Notes under the pieces: model-generated
Databases searched by the model: none
What the model saw: the letters and a program-made list of their open reading frames with translations, nothing else
What the model was told of the DNA's origin: nothing
Shown here: positions 12,937 to 24,090 of the stretch, in pieces
Position numbering within the stretch: the first letter of the stretch is position 1
Layout of the letters: each line of letters opens with the position of its first letter
Assembly: GCA_022113835.1 (NCBI GenBank)
Contig: JAILWY010000023.1
Span: forward strand, 12,212,001 to 12,276,000
DNA from: Atopsyche davidsoni
Taxonomy: Eukaryota > Arthropoda > Insecta > Trichoptera > Hydrobiosidae
Length of the DNA stretch: 64,000 bases
Reading direction: 5' to 3'
Translations under genes and position numbers: made by a program

Positions 12937-13391
12937 TACTAGAAATGTAGCCCGTCACAGAATGACGTATTCGATGAACGATGCAATAGTGTTTGAACAT
13001 GTGTCTGGCTGAATACTCGAGTAGCTTGGGTACGCTGCTCACGTTTTCCTTCCAATTCATTGCGTGACATTTGTGTCACATTTCGTGTCACAAACAACGC
13101 GTCACTTTTCACTGCACTGTTCTTTATTTGAAAAATTTGAAATTTTCGCGGTGAACAACAGAATCCTTTAATTCGTACACATTGAAACTCGCTAAAGCAT
13201 ATTTTATAGTTTTATTAAATTAGTTTATGAATGAAGATATTATCTTATCGTCTTGAAATTCGGCACATAACTGCGGAAAAACTTACTTAACTTACATGCA
13301 AAAAATCAGTGTTGTATCTTTTAAGATATTGTATAGAGAACTAAAAAATGAGACATACATACACACACAGTGGATATTATTATTATAGATT
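12937..13391 (+). mobile_element. Non-autonomous element, Helitron-like
   Basis: About 455 bp of intermediate composition starting near TATACTAGA and ending in an ACATACACACACAG-type tail followed by TATTATTATTATAGATT. Lepidopteran non-autonomous elements (Helitron-like) commonly begin TACTAG and end in an ATTATAGAT-like tail after a CA-rich segment. I rely on that remembered pattern, not on an alignment. There is no coding capacity. A SINE is the alternative. Confidence 0.35.
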
Positions 13392-13415
13392 AAAAAAATT
13401 AATTTAATTGTAATA

Positions 13416-13638
13416 ATTATTATAATGATAAAAGTAACTTTGTATTCTGTCTTCACTTTGAGTTTATTATATTTTATGCATGACTTGTTTCGACCAAATA
13501 GACTAAGTCATCATCAGATGCATAAGATGCAGTTTAGTTATGCATCTGATGATGACCTAGTCGAAACTAGTCATGCAAAAAATATAATAAACTCAAAGTG
13601 AAGACAGAATACAAAGTTACTTTTATCATTATAATAAT
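13416..13638. mobile_element. Palindromic fold-back element (MITE-like)
   Basis: Two arms of about 100 bp are near-perfect reverse complements. ATTATTATAATGATAAAAG at the left end (13416) mirrors the right end (13638). The innermost pairing is GATGCATAA (13517-13525) with TTATGCATC (13538-13546) around a 12-nt loop. There is no coding capacity. The high arm identity implies recent origin or structural upkeep. It lies 25 bp from the preceding element. Confidence 0.85.
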
Positions 13639-14080
13639 AGATCTTCACCAATCAAATGCCTTGTCCTTCAACAAGATATAATAATTTTTTTGTTTATTAA
13701 TTAACTCAGATAATACGTACCTATTAAGGAATTTGTAAAATGATTAGAAATGATTCCTAATATACCTTATTGTTTTCAGGTATACTATATATATAAATAA
13801 CACAATGTGCGCAAATAATATGAATATTAGTATACAAGTTAATACGAAAAATATTAAACTAAAAATAGAACATAACAGTGGCCGTAGCTTATTAGTATTA
13901 AATATATATTCAGCTAAGTACAAGTCGACTGAATAAAATATATTTTTTGTGATAAGTCTGTTTTTCTTTATTTACGTTACTATTTGATACATTTTTAAAA
14001 GATCAATATTTCTTGTAATATCCAGCTAATATCAATATTATCCTCGAACATAAATAGAATATTATGAACTATACTTTTAA
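13639..14080. other. AT-rich non-coding tract
   Basis: AT-rich; nothing recognised. Confidence 0.6.
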
Positions 14081-14440
14081 TAAAATCCAGGGGTTTCTGT
14101 ATCCCCAGTAGGTCCCTGATCACACTAGCAGTGATAAAACCAGCCATCACAATTTATGCAGCCATAAGGCATATCGTTCAGCGGCGTGGGAACAACCATT
14201 AAACCATTCTTACGGCCGTTGTTTGTCTATGGTAATTAAAATTCTCGGATCGATATTTGTTTTTCGGCAATCGTATTCCGTTTGATTAACTGGCCGGGCA
14301 CGTGTTATCAATGTACCGGGTAATGAAGAAATTTCATTAAAACTACTCGAGATGGTTCAGTCTCAAGTCTGTCGACGGCTTATTTTTCTGTGTTATTCGG
14401 TTTCATGAATTAATGTTTGGAGTCGTTTAGATTACTGGAG
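14081..14440. promoter_or_regulatory. GC-richer island with Su(H)-type and homeodomain sites
   Basis: Contains CGTGGGAA (14185-14192), matching the Su(H)/CSL consensus, CACGTG in GGGCACGTGTTATC (about 14300), and a GGTAATTAAAATT homeodomain-type core (about 14231). There is no plausible frame. Candidate enhancer on composition and motif grouping. Confidence 0.33.
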
Positions 14441-14757
14441 ATGGTCTATACCGGATATCTAAATGAAAATATAAATTACAATATATTTTATATAAACTAA
14501 CTTTTTAAGCCTTTCTTCCTTTCTTTTTTTGATGCCACATTTGCAATCTAACAAAATCAATACGTGCAATTCTAAATAAGCCTTTTTTGAAACGCTCACT
14601 TAGAGTTGCAAGTAAGAGTAAGTCTTTTTTTTTATAACGTACTTGTCGAGCTTATAAAACAAATATGAGTTTGTAAATGTAAATTAATATAATTGGTTAA
14701 ATTAATAAGTAATTCATTCATGAAACTGAATGACGCGTTCACAGAAAAAATTGTCGA

Positions 14758-14829
14758 GGCATTGTTGGATTCAAATCTACACTCCCGGCCATCGCAGCGT
14801 GGCGCCTTAATCTTTCTGACTACAGTGCC
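14758..14829 (-). pseudogene. tRNA-like relic
   Basis: Read on the minus strand, 72 nt follow a tRNA plan. The acceptor halves GGCACTG and CAATGCC pair at 6 of 7 positions. The D-arm-like GTCAGAAAGATTAAGGCG resembles the leucine/serine type A box, and the T-loop is TTTGAAT. The T stem has mismatches and no clean anticodon stem forms, so it is not functional. It is a tRNA pseudogene or the head of a decayed tRNA-derived SINE. Confidence 0.5.
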
Positions 14830-15379
14830 GCTGAAAATAAGCGATAATTTAAATCTTATTTCCTAGTGCCCACCGACGTACCTATGCCATTTAAATTTGA
14901 TCGAAAGCATCCTTGACTTTATTTAAAGATATATTTATACAAGCAACTTTTAAGCACGCGGTTAAACTATCGATGCGAAAAAAGAGTAATGAACCTCTAA
15001 GCTCTGCACAAGACTAAAAAAAATCTTTTTATATTCTGGAAATCATGTTTTATTAAATAATATTTTAACACTGCATTTTCGCATTATTTTCCGGTAATAT
15101 TTGTTATTTTTTAAAAAAAATTATGTAAGTACTAGTATAATGCACATTGATTTATTTATAACTGAATAAAATTTATGTTGTATTAGCCAATTTAAAAATA
15201 CACAACGATTAAATTACATACATAATTTTTTTTATAAAAATTCACAATTTGTTTTAATAATCATGTTAGAATGGAAAGATAACTTATCAGTCCAGAGGTA
15301 ACCAGAAACTATACTGCATCTGAATTTACAGGAATATATTACAGAAAACCAGTTCTCTCGCGTAACTCTTTTTTAATTT
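14830..15379. other. AT-rich non-coding tract
   Basis: AT-rich; nothing recognised. Confidence 0.55.
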
Positions 15380-16100
15380 CCAAATTTCGATAGTAAACAT
15401 CTCCGCCTTGAAGTGTCGATTTATTTTTTCAGTAACCCGATACCGTTCCTCTCAAATAAAGATAAGTTCTAGCAGATACCGGCGGCGGGCGTGAACTCGA
15501 CCGCTTTCTAGATTGTACGATTATGCAGGAACATTCTATCGACAAAGCGTATCCATTACATTAAAACAGAATCCACCACAAATTGACAAACAATACTTTA
15601 TACGCGCGCGGCGACATCCTCCCGTGCCGTGAAATACCGAGAACTAATAAATACTATCGACATTGAAATACGAGCCCAACAATAAATCCGTTCTACCTCG
15701 GCTACCTAGGACTCCCATTTACCATTCCCCGCTTAAAACAAACAGGCTTGATTATTTATTCGATGCATACGCTCTCGGTGCATCGTCGCGGATCGCCCGA
15801 AACACCTTCCATACGTGATCTCGCGATAAGTTTCCTTACCTATTTCTAGATCTACTTCCGGTCGATCCAAAATCTATCGCCATTTAAAAATTAGACGCAT
15901 CCTACACGCGGTGCAGCGGGGTCATTGCATTCCGCCAGGTATATTAATTCAAGGTGAGACGTTTAATGTGCTTGCTGGTTGAATGAAAATGGCGACACTT
16001 GCTATTCAAATTTTGAAAATTAATTATTCGGATGGAGTTTATGACCTTAAACGAGCTAAGATGGAGCGCCCATATCCTACTTACGGCTTCCGTTTGATAA
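15380..16100. promoter_or_regulatory. Long balanced-composition island
   Basis: About 700 bp with far fewer A/T homopolymers than its flanks, among the longest such intervals here. It contains several AATAAAT / ATTTATT words (for example about 15647, 15680 and 15755) near TCGATGCAT and CGATC words. AATAAA(T)-type cores are bound by posterior Hox and Caudal proteins (family knowledge; binding here is inferred). The 63-codon frame at 15944-16135 (-) is not credible. A conserved enhancer or an untranslated exon are both possible. Confidence 0.35.
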
Positions 16101-16640
16101 AGTATATATATACGAGAACATGACAATTTACACACTCACACTGTATTTCCTCTGAAAATTTCAAGTTATTACAGGACACGATTCGATTTTATTTTATAAA
16201 ATTTTAAATGGTTAACTGTCCTAATTATTTATATCAAGCTGCAACATCTAGATTTTATGAATCTTTAGTCAAGCTATGGGAGAGACTACAATCAAAATGA
16301 AGATTAATATTTCATATTCTTTATATTTTTATTTTCTAATATATTTCACCTCATATGCAATCAAAATTTGAGCCCCCAAAGTAAATAATATTAAATATTT
16401 TTTTTTTTCAATATTTATAACATTTTACTTGTGACACTGTCGTAATAAGATATTTAAAAAAACGTAAGATATTAAAAAATCACGTGAATAAGTAGATATA
16501 ATTAAAATTATGTTTGATCGTCATTTAACAGAAAAAAAATGAATATAAGTTTTTGGTAACTTTTATTAAAAATTAATTACAAAAGGTTTTATTAAAGATA
16601 TTTTTACTTCCAAAATGAATAAAATTTTAAATCAATACAA
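16101..16640. other. AT-rich non-coding tract
   Basis: AT-rich; nothing recognised. Confidence 0.6.
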
Positions 16641-16649
16641 AAACGACCG

Positions 16650-16980
16650 TTGTTGAAAATTGAGAACGGACGAGATTTACTTATGGCAAAAAAAAATTCG
16701 TCGCGTTTCTCGCAAGAATAAAGCACAACCGCGTACGAAATTCCAAAGCTCCAGCGTCACCCCGTTTTTTTATCTCAGGAAACGCCTCAAGATTGATCGC
16801 TGGCAATGGCCGTTGAAGATATATAGCAGAGTCCGCCTGAATTCGGAATCGCCCTGTCGCGCGCGCTTCCTGTCCCGCGGCCGCGACGTGCTTCCTGTGC
16901 ACGCGCCGGGCATCCCAACCACCCTCTGGCCCCATTGCAGCATGTCGGCCGCGCACCCTAAGACCATGGGAATATAACTC
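16650..16980. promoter_or_regulatory. GC-rich island with paired ETS sites
   Basis: Frames overlap on both strands (105 codons plus; 91 and 70 codons minus), as expected of GC-rich non-coding DNA. Two identical CTTCCTGT words (ACAGGAAG on the other strand, an ETS consensus) lie at 16866-16873 and 16891-16898, 25 bp apart, around GCGGCCGC. Two same-orientation ETS sites at that spacing are less likely by chance than a single site. Candidate ETS-responsive enhancer. Confidence 0.4.
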
Positions 16981-17117
16981 ACATATTCAACAGACTCTAT
17001 TTCGACAGACTCTATTTCAATACTTTAAATAAAATACTTTTATGAAATTCAATATTTTTTCGGAATATTCGGAATTCCATTGTAATATTTTTGAATAAAA
17101 TACTTGAGTGATTTTCC

Positions 17118-17296
17118 ACATTTTTGTTTTTATTAGCGACCGGTTTCGCCAACCTTTCACGTTGGCATTATCAAACAGAATCATGTTTGATAATGCCAAC
17201 GTGAAATCTTTTGGTTATCTGTTTGATTTGATTTTCTGTTTGATAATGCCAACGTGAAAGGTTGGCAAAACCGGTCACTAATAAAAACAAAAATGT
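17118..17296. mobile_element. Compound fold-back element with duplicated right arm
   Basis: A 63-nt left arm (17118-17180) pairs almost perfectly with a right arm at 17234-17296. The inner 22 nt of the right arm also occur at 17185-17206, forming a tighter hairpin with an 8-nt loop. The left arm thus has two alternative partners. Flanking TACTTGAGTGATTTTCC is shared with the palindromic insertion near 43340, so both may belong to one MITE superfamily. There is no coding capacity. Confidence 0.8.
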
Positions 17297-17353
17297 TAAA
17301 AATATTAAAATACTTTTGTGATTTTCCCAAATTACTTAATTTTTTTATAATTC

Positions 17354-17413
17354 TCCAACCCTTTACGTTGGCGTCCGTATGATAACGCCAGCGAAAAATA
17401 TTGGCAAAACTGA
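17354..17413. mobile_element. Decayed second copy of the adjacent fold-back
   Basis: CCAACCCTTTACGTTGGCG followed by AACGCCAGCG and ATTGGCAAAAC repeats the word order of the adjacent hairpin with several substitutions. Its arms still pair partly. It looks like an older copy or an outer part of the same element. Confidence 0.6.
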
Positions 17414-17420
17414 GTAAAAG

Positions 17421-18380
17421 TGTATTCAGCCATTTGATATTATATTTTCAGTGTTTTTGAGTGTAATGCTGCACTTATAGTTCCAATCCCGGTACTGATG
17501 CCATCTTACAAATAAACTCATATATCAAACTCCTTAACCTAACCTAAAATATTTATAAGCATTACGAATGGCTGCCATATAAGTTTTATATCACGTATGT
17601 GAGCGGATATTAAGTTAGATACTTGGATGACTTTTAATCACCTTTACAAATATTTTTAATGGCTAATGTTTTATTTAATATGCAGTCTATAATCTGCAAT
17701 CATATATTTCAAAGCGTTGTGAATATGTTAATAAGATATTTTTTTATAGTCAGTCATGACAGGTTACCTTACATGACCTAAGTATTGGCATCCTTGAACC
17801 CCGTCTATTTGATAGTAATCCGACCTTCTGTTGATTCTGACCACAAATCAATTTACTATTTATTCATTAATGAGATTCAAAACCAATCGTAAATTAAAAT
17901 ATTTAATGAAAAACATATATTATCATATTTTATGAAAAACACAGCACAATACATGTACACTTAAGAGCTTTTAAAAATTTGGACAATATTTATAATTTTT
18001 ACTATTTTATATATTTATGGTGTATATATATTTATATAAAAATATAATCAGAGACACCCGACTTCGCAAACTTTTTCATAATATATATTTGTGCGCACTA
18101 TTAGCCGCTTGCAAGATGTTATAGTATTTGATTAATGCGTACTCACATATAAAACAGTTCAAATTCTGTAGATATTAAAAAAATAATTACTAAGAAGCTG
18201 TGCAGAAAAACGGTTTTTTTCCACATATTTTCCCTATATAACTCATTAAAGAAATTCGTATTCGTTATTCGCAGGATTAGGGGATAGCCACACTCCATGT
18301 TACAAACATAGCTATAAGAACTATTGTAGATTAACCAATTGTAAAAATAAAGAATCTAGATTTTTTTTACAAAGAAGCAC
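17421..18380. other. AT-rich non-coding tract
   Basis: AT-rich with a mild patch at 17740-17850. Nothing recognised. Confidence 0.55.
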
Positions 18381-18384
18381 GCGG

Positions 18385-18745
18385 AAGTAGACACCCTAAA
18401 ATCAATGTACGCAGGCGTGTTAGATTATTTTGTTACTCGTTATACTGTCTGTTTTTGTCTTCGCACAATCGCCGAAGATCCTTGGATCGCGCGTGCGTTG
18501 CATGCCAGTCGTGTAAACGCCCCATCGAACTAATTCATGTTGTTTTCGTTGATCGCATTATGAATGTCTGTGACTTGAAACCTCAAGGCGCGATACGCCG
18601 CGCATACTCCTCTGGGGCGCGCGTGTATTACAACACCGAGCGAGGTTTGATTATTCCTAATGGTGAACTTCTTATTCAGGACATAATAAAGACGTCTACA
18701 TATAAGGCTGTAGTCGGAATCGTGATGATGCTGTAATCTACGGAT
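18385..18745. promoter_or_regulatory. GC-richer island
   Basis: Balanced sequence with CpG-containing words (GGATCGCGCGTGCG, GGCGCGCG). Frames of 93 codons (+) and 74 codons (-) overlap each other and match no family. Candidate conserved element; a short coding exon cannot be excluded, though no convincing donor and acceptor pair flanks it. Confidence 0.33.
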
Positions 18746-19165
18746 ATTATCCACTTTGAATAAAATATTTAAACATTATATTCACGGATACTCAGTGGAA
18801 CAATCATGAGCTCGGTTGTAACAATCAACATACTCCAAAGTATGATTTTTATATAGGTAAAGGAAAAATAACTTTATGATTATATATTTTTTTACTGTTG
18901 CCTTGAATTTATTAAGATCCCCTTGCATCAAATTATTACCACGTAATTGTTACATGTAATGTTTAACATTGTACATGAAAATATAACCACCGCATCTTTC
19001 AAATAATTGTTTTTTTTTTTTTTCTGATAAACCATTTTTTATCATTACTCTCCAAAATATTTCAAAATGTATAATATTTACAAGAATGTAAAGTAGTTGT
19101 TAGAACATCAACTCCTTTTGACTGTAGCAAAAACAGTTAAGCCCACACATTTATCTCGAGTGTTA
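18746..19165. other. AT-rich non-coding tract
   Basis: AT-rich with a T homopolymer at about 19010-19023. Nothing recognised. Confidence 0.6.
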
Positions 19166-19169
19166 TAAG

Positions 19170-19480
19170 AATATTTTTATGAGGCCAGTCGCAGCCGCGT
19201 AAGGCGGTAAGTACTACCGAATTATTTGTCGTACTCACATCTCCACTACGCTGTAAAATCGTTTGTAATTATAATTACATACACTGGCAAGGAGCACTCG
19301 ACATGCAAATTTGACATTTGCAAGGCCGGCCACACGATTCGGCGACATCTAGCTCGGGAACTTCATTTATTCATGCAAGTTTCAATGTCGTCTCCAATGA
19401 AGGTAAGCTCTTATGTTGTAGCATTTTTTAGCGGGGCTGCCCAAAGATTGAAAAGGAAACAGTTATTTTCTATAATGGTA
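19170..19480. promoter_or_regulatory. Island with POU octamer and palindromic homeodomain site
   Basis: Contains a perfect 16-bp palindrome TGTAATTATAATTACA (19264-19279), in effect two abutting homeodomain cores, and ATGCAAAT (19303-19310), the canonical POU octamer, 23 bp away. AAG/GTAAGC near 19401 resembles a splice donor. The 87-codon frame is unrecognised. The homeodomain and POU pairing supports an enhancer reading. Confidence 0.4.
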
Positions 19481-19489
19481 AATAAATAA

Positions 19490-20604
19490 CTCTAATTTTT
19501 TTTTTATAATATCACTGTAAAAGATTTTCATATCATCTGGTGGGATTTATGAACGAGTATTCCATAGGAAAGGTTCTACGGGGGAAATGGTAGATGATTG
19601 TGATAAAAGCCATTGAAGTATGGCCAGTTTGGTATACAATACTATATTATTTATTAGGTCATAAGAAATCTTTTCAGCTAAAAACTGTAGAATTTAATAA
19701 GAAAACTTAAAAATAGTAAAAGTGCGAAACTTCTCGAGTCTATAGCTCATAGTCCACATAAGTCCATAGTCCCTATATGATGATCTTATTTCTCATTCAT
19801 TTATCATTTAGTTTTTAAATATTTTTTTTTATCTTTATAATATCATTGACATATAAAGACAAATTAGAATGCGAAAAAATGATTTAGTTTGTAATATCCC
19901 AATGTAAATAGTTAGAAGAATACAATCATGTATTGCAGTAAACAATTTCGTCTTTTAAGCTTTTTTACGTTTGATTATAATTGATAGCTTATATAAAAAA
20001 TACTAAAAAAATGTTAAGAAAAATATTGAATAAATACTTTACCCATAACCAAAAGCTTATAAAAACTAAGTCACCACTTGGGCGTTATGACCTTTTGTGA
20101 CTAAAGTGAAACTTTTTTTAGCCAAATGTAAAATAGTTGGAACATTATCTGATTTAATTATGATTTTGCTCAAAAAAATATCTGGTTAAATAAAAATTAA
20201 ATGTTTGCAATGCTGTTGAGTTTTATATACTATATCCTTTCATGTCAAATTGAATTTAAATCAGCAAGCCCATTTAATTATGAAGTATACTGATCGTTTT
20301 GTTATTAATATAAAAATAAACAAAACTTATATGTAGTTTTAATAACACATTTAAAAAATATAAGTATTCCACATTTTTTTACTAAACTAAAGGCAATATC
20401 GATGAATAATTTTGATAACATATAAATACACGTAATCTTTTGAAAAACTTTTGCTTGATGAACTACAGCTATATTTCATTTAAATTATATAAATTTGAGC
20501 TGATTTATCAATAAAAACCAAAATATTTATTTGAGATTTTTTTTAAATTTTAATTAATGAATATGATTAAGGGGTAAAAGGGTAAAAATATGAAAAAAAT
20601 CAAT
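19490..20604. other. AT-rich non-coding tract
   Basis: About 1.1 kb AT-rich; nothing recognised. Confidence 0.6.
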
Positions 20605-20730
20605 AACGAATTCCGCCCACGGAGTGCCGCCGCTCCGGTTGTGTGTCGCCTGGAGCTGATTGCTATGGGCGTCCGCGCACTGCTCCCGTGCGCCGCGCTC
20701 GCCGCTAAACTGCACAGCCCAATATGAAAA
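20605..20730. promoter_or_regulatory. CpG-rich patch
   Basis: About 125 bp of CpG-dense sequence ending in GCCGCGCTCGCCGC. No frame or strong motif. Separated from the next island by 100 bp of AT-rich DNA, so the two may form one element. Confidence 0.33.
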
Positions 20731-20834
20731 TATTCACATTAATCACCTATTTGTAATATTTTTTTGTTTATCAGTTTCAATAAAAAATTTAAATTCCAAA
20801 TTATTAAAAAAAAAAACACTTAGATTTTAAAGAA

Positions 20835-21190
20835 GGTGTTAGAAGCACAAAGCGCATTTACGCGTGGTAAGTCTTTGTTTGGCTCACCTGTTGGCCGTAC
20901 GGCGTGCAGTTTGCGAAGGACCCCGCGCCTGAGGCGTCGTTACACCTTTTTATCGCGCCTGAATATAATTTATTTTAATATTCCAGGCGAGTTCATCGCT
21001 CGGTCGATCCTTTCAGTTTCAATGACTGCGCATCAGTATGGACGTCGCGGCGCGGGGACGCGGGCTCAGTATAATAACGAATCGGCCGGCGGCACAGGAC
21101 GGCCGCTCCGATGCTCTCACCTCCTCAAAACCCATGCCTCTGCAGCAATCCCGGGAGCACACGCTTACAACCCCCAAAACCTTCAATCTG
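20835..21190. promoter_or_regulatory. GC-rich island with the longest open frame in the window
   Basis: Contains the longest frame, 131 codons (20836-21231, +), and another of 60 codons in a different plus frame. The translation is rich in R, S, G and A, as GC-rich random sequence gives, and shows no domain, signal peptide or low-complexity repeat that I recognise. I treat it as non-coding. TTTCAGTTTC near 21018 could serve as an initiator or acceptor. Confidence 0.35.
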
Positions 21191-22425
21191 CAAATCAATC
21201 TTGTACTAATTCATTTATAAAAAATATATAAAACTTATTAATATTACGGCAATTTACTTACCTTTTTGAAAACAACACCGAAAACAAAAACAATTTTACT
21301 AATTACGTATATTTATAATAAGTACTCACCATCCAAAATGATTTAAATTTTATACAATGGAGCTTTGACATAAACAATGCAAATATATATATTGAATTTT
21401 TGGTTTACAAATATATATTTTAAATAAATTTGTTTAGGACGGCAAGCTGTACTTCCCGTAATATTGTATTTTTTTATGTTTAAATGTGTAAAACATCTAT
21501 GGTAAAAATAAACTTCAGTCTGGTCAGTAGTCGACCAAGTAACACGTATTTTGAGTTATTTATTCAAGTCTTCATTCCTGGAAGCTTGAAATAAGGTAAC
21601 TCTCTGTATGGCACTGAATGACCATTACAATCTGAACTCTTATATAATACACTTTTTGAAGCTAATATATGATTGTTTATCAAAAATATATACAACTAAA
21701 TACCTTAATTCAAGAATACCTTATCTGTATAATTCAAAACGAGTAAAAATTTATAATAATCGTCGGACATATATTTATGTAGTATGAATTCTTAGTTAAA
21801 ACTCTGGAATCATTGAACTCATATTACCTATTAGATATCTTTACTATTAAATATTTTTATTCTTACTTCTGACCACCTGTAGAGCTTCGTCACCTGGCTT
21901 CGAATATCTATGCATTATGGTCAGTGACAAGGAGTAGGCCTCCATGTATGTGTCTAATTAAACAAACGGCTTTATCTGATCCATTTTTATGAATCAGAAT
22001 CTATCAGGCTGCATCTGCCGCCTAAGGAACGATCAGTTCATTGCTGCATGCAGAATTATTTGAATTTTTAATTAATATTGAATTTAGATAATCCGATCAC
22101 GAACGCAAATTCTTCAACGATTACTGTTAAAATGAGTTGCCAAAACTGACTACAGGGAGTTATAATTAATTCAAGAATGTGTGTACACGACTAACAATAT
22201 TCGAATTATCAGTCTACATCAAATTATACAGGTATCATAACCAAAGAAACAAAATAGAAAATAAAAAATATATTAATATAAACGTTATAAATTTTCTTAT
22301 AAATAAATATTCATTTGTTAAAGATTCTTTTAATAATCTTTAAAGTCAATGATTATTTTTTTTGTGAATAAATTTTATGAGTACAACGTTATTTGAAGTG
22401 CCATTTAGTCGAAAGAAACATTTCA
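21191..22425. other. AT-rich tract with a mild island
   Basis: AT-rich. A milder GC patch at about 21870-22055 contains CACCTG-type E-box words. Nothing else recognised. Confidence 0.5.
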
Positions 22426-22429
22426 CAAG

Positions 22430-22720
22430 TGGGTGAGCTTGAGAACAAATTACAAGTAAAAGGCCTTAAACACCTGAGAAATACGCACTGCGTAGAAAAA
22501 AATATAGTTAATTTGCCTTTAAGTAGGCACTAGATGTGACGTTACCGAGAAGGTAAGGCACGGAAGACGAGCGACTGTGGTTGCCTGCAAATTACATCTC
22601 AAACTGATTTATTTGTAAAGAGCTCGGGCCACTTCCTCATTGTTATTGGTCGGGCTTGAGGTTTGCGATTATCGTACTGTGATTAACATTCGTGATTTCA
22701 TTTCGGCGAGCTGTATAATC
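22430..22720. promoter_or_regulatory. GC-richer island
   Basis: Contains TTAAACACCTGAG (overlapping T-box-like and E-box cores, about 22469) and CATTGTTATTGG (Sox-like plus CCAAT, about 22639-22650). No credible frame. A mild extension lies at 22780-22860. Candidate enhancer. Confidence 0.32.
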
Positions 22721-22860
22721 TGAACCATCAATCTCACAAAAGTTCTATTTAAAACGCAGAAGAAATTCAATTTATTACACTCAGATCGCATTGCGTTTCT
22801 CTATAATTCTTCATTCTCATTTCGGTTGTGGCTTTCGGCTGCTTCGTGTGGAAAACTTCA

Positions 22861-23179
22861 GTTGCGATAAAACTTAATAGAAAATACAAATAAAATTATC
22901 GCAGGTTATATCACAGCAAAAATATTTTGATTGGTACGTCATGTTAAGTAGATTCTAAATTCCTTATCTAACATCTTGTATTTAATTCAATGCATACGTT
23001 TTTACGGCTTCATTCAATTACATACTATAAAAAAGGCTTATTAAAAAAACAAACAAAGCTTAATAACGGACACATTAGCATATCTTAACAAAGGATTTCG
23101 TGCACAATATGCAGTGGAACGATAAATTGTTCACTTTACAGAAACATTAAAACTAAACAACACGATATTCAGCGTTTAT
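22861..23179. other. AT-rich non-coding tract
   Basis: AT-rich; nothing recognised. Confidence 0.55.
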
Positions 23180-23460
23180 TTTTACGCCAGCACGCCATGA
23201 GAGATTATTACGTTTCATTCATTCATACAAAACGATGGCGAATAATATTTTTACGCCCAGATGCAGGTAACGTCTCCATACCCCGGCACGAGGTTTACCT
23301 TGATTCCGTAGAATAGCATTCTTTGCACGATCCTCTCTATGATAGCTGCATGCATCTGCCGGCTGCTTTATATCAGATTCGACGAGCAAAGCGATTCGCC
23401 CGCATGGAGGCGCACACGCTACCTACTTATCAATTCTACCCGACACTGCCCGGACTTGCT
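23180..23460. promoter_or_regulatory. GC-richer island
   Basis: Balanced sequence with GATGCAGGTAACG and TGCATGCATCTGCCGG words. An 87-codon frame (23323-23586) runs past the island into AT-rich DNA, with no recognisable product. Candidate conserved element. Confidence 0.3.
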
Positions 23461-23799
23461 AATAGGGATTTATTATATCTTAAAATAGCCTTAAATTCAA
23501 ATCGTGGGCAAATCAACACCGCAATTTTTAAAATTATTTCTATTAACGTTTTAACAGACAGCATCTCAGAAGTAATTTTACTGTAAAAATGTGAATGAGA
23601 ATTTAAAATTACACCCTTCGCCACCGACTTGTAAACAACGCTATTGTCTAACTCAAAGTTGATGGCACGATTTATTGTTACATATCGAGTAAGAATCCAC
23701 TTAGTTAGAATAAAAAATATTTATATCTAATGAAATTGACGAGTTAATATAAAATTGTAAATATGATTTATAATAGATATTTTTTTCAGTGTGCTGTGT

Positions 23800-24090
23800 A
23801 GCGCGGTTAGAATTTGCGTTTCAGTACTACTTCGGAGCACAATAGATTTTTCTCAATCAAAACCCACAGTCTGATAAATCTCGCGTGCTCGGCAATCCTA
23901 CAAAAAACTCAGTCAGTCCAAACAACAGTACAGCCTCTGCAACTTATCAATGAGTCAGAGTGCCTCTCGCGTCTCTCCGCGCCTCCCGTCACCGCGCCAA
24001 GGCTGAGGCTCAGCCAGCGTTCCTTGTTAGCACCACCTACTGCCGGCGGTCCCTTATGCCAAGGATTAGAGTTCAAGCAGAGCGTCTAAA
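23800..24090. promoter_or_regulatory. GC-rich island with AP-1 site
   Basis: Contains TGAGTCA (23951-23957), a perfect AP-1 core, and GGCTGAGGCTCAGCC near 24001, a short inverted repeat. The 91-codon frame (23814-24089) spans the island but is rich in S, T and Q without a domain. Candidate enhancer; coding is unlikely. Confidence 0.36.

Noticed and set aside
16660..16977. 105-codon frame as a small basic protein
   Set aside because: Two minus-strand frames share the same bases; arginine and proline content follows GC-rich codons.
20836..21231. 131-codon open frame as a gene
   Set aside because: GC-rich island composition lowers stop frequency. A second frame overlaps it, there is no domain, signal or splice context, and its end runs into AT-rich DNA.
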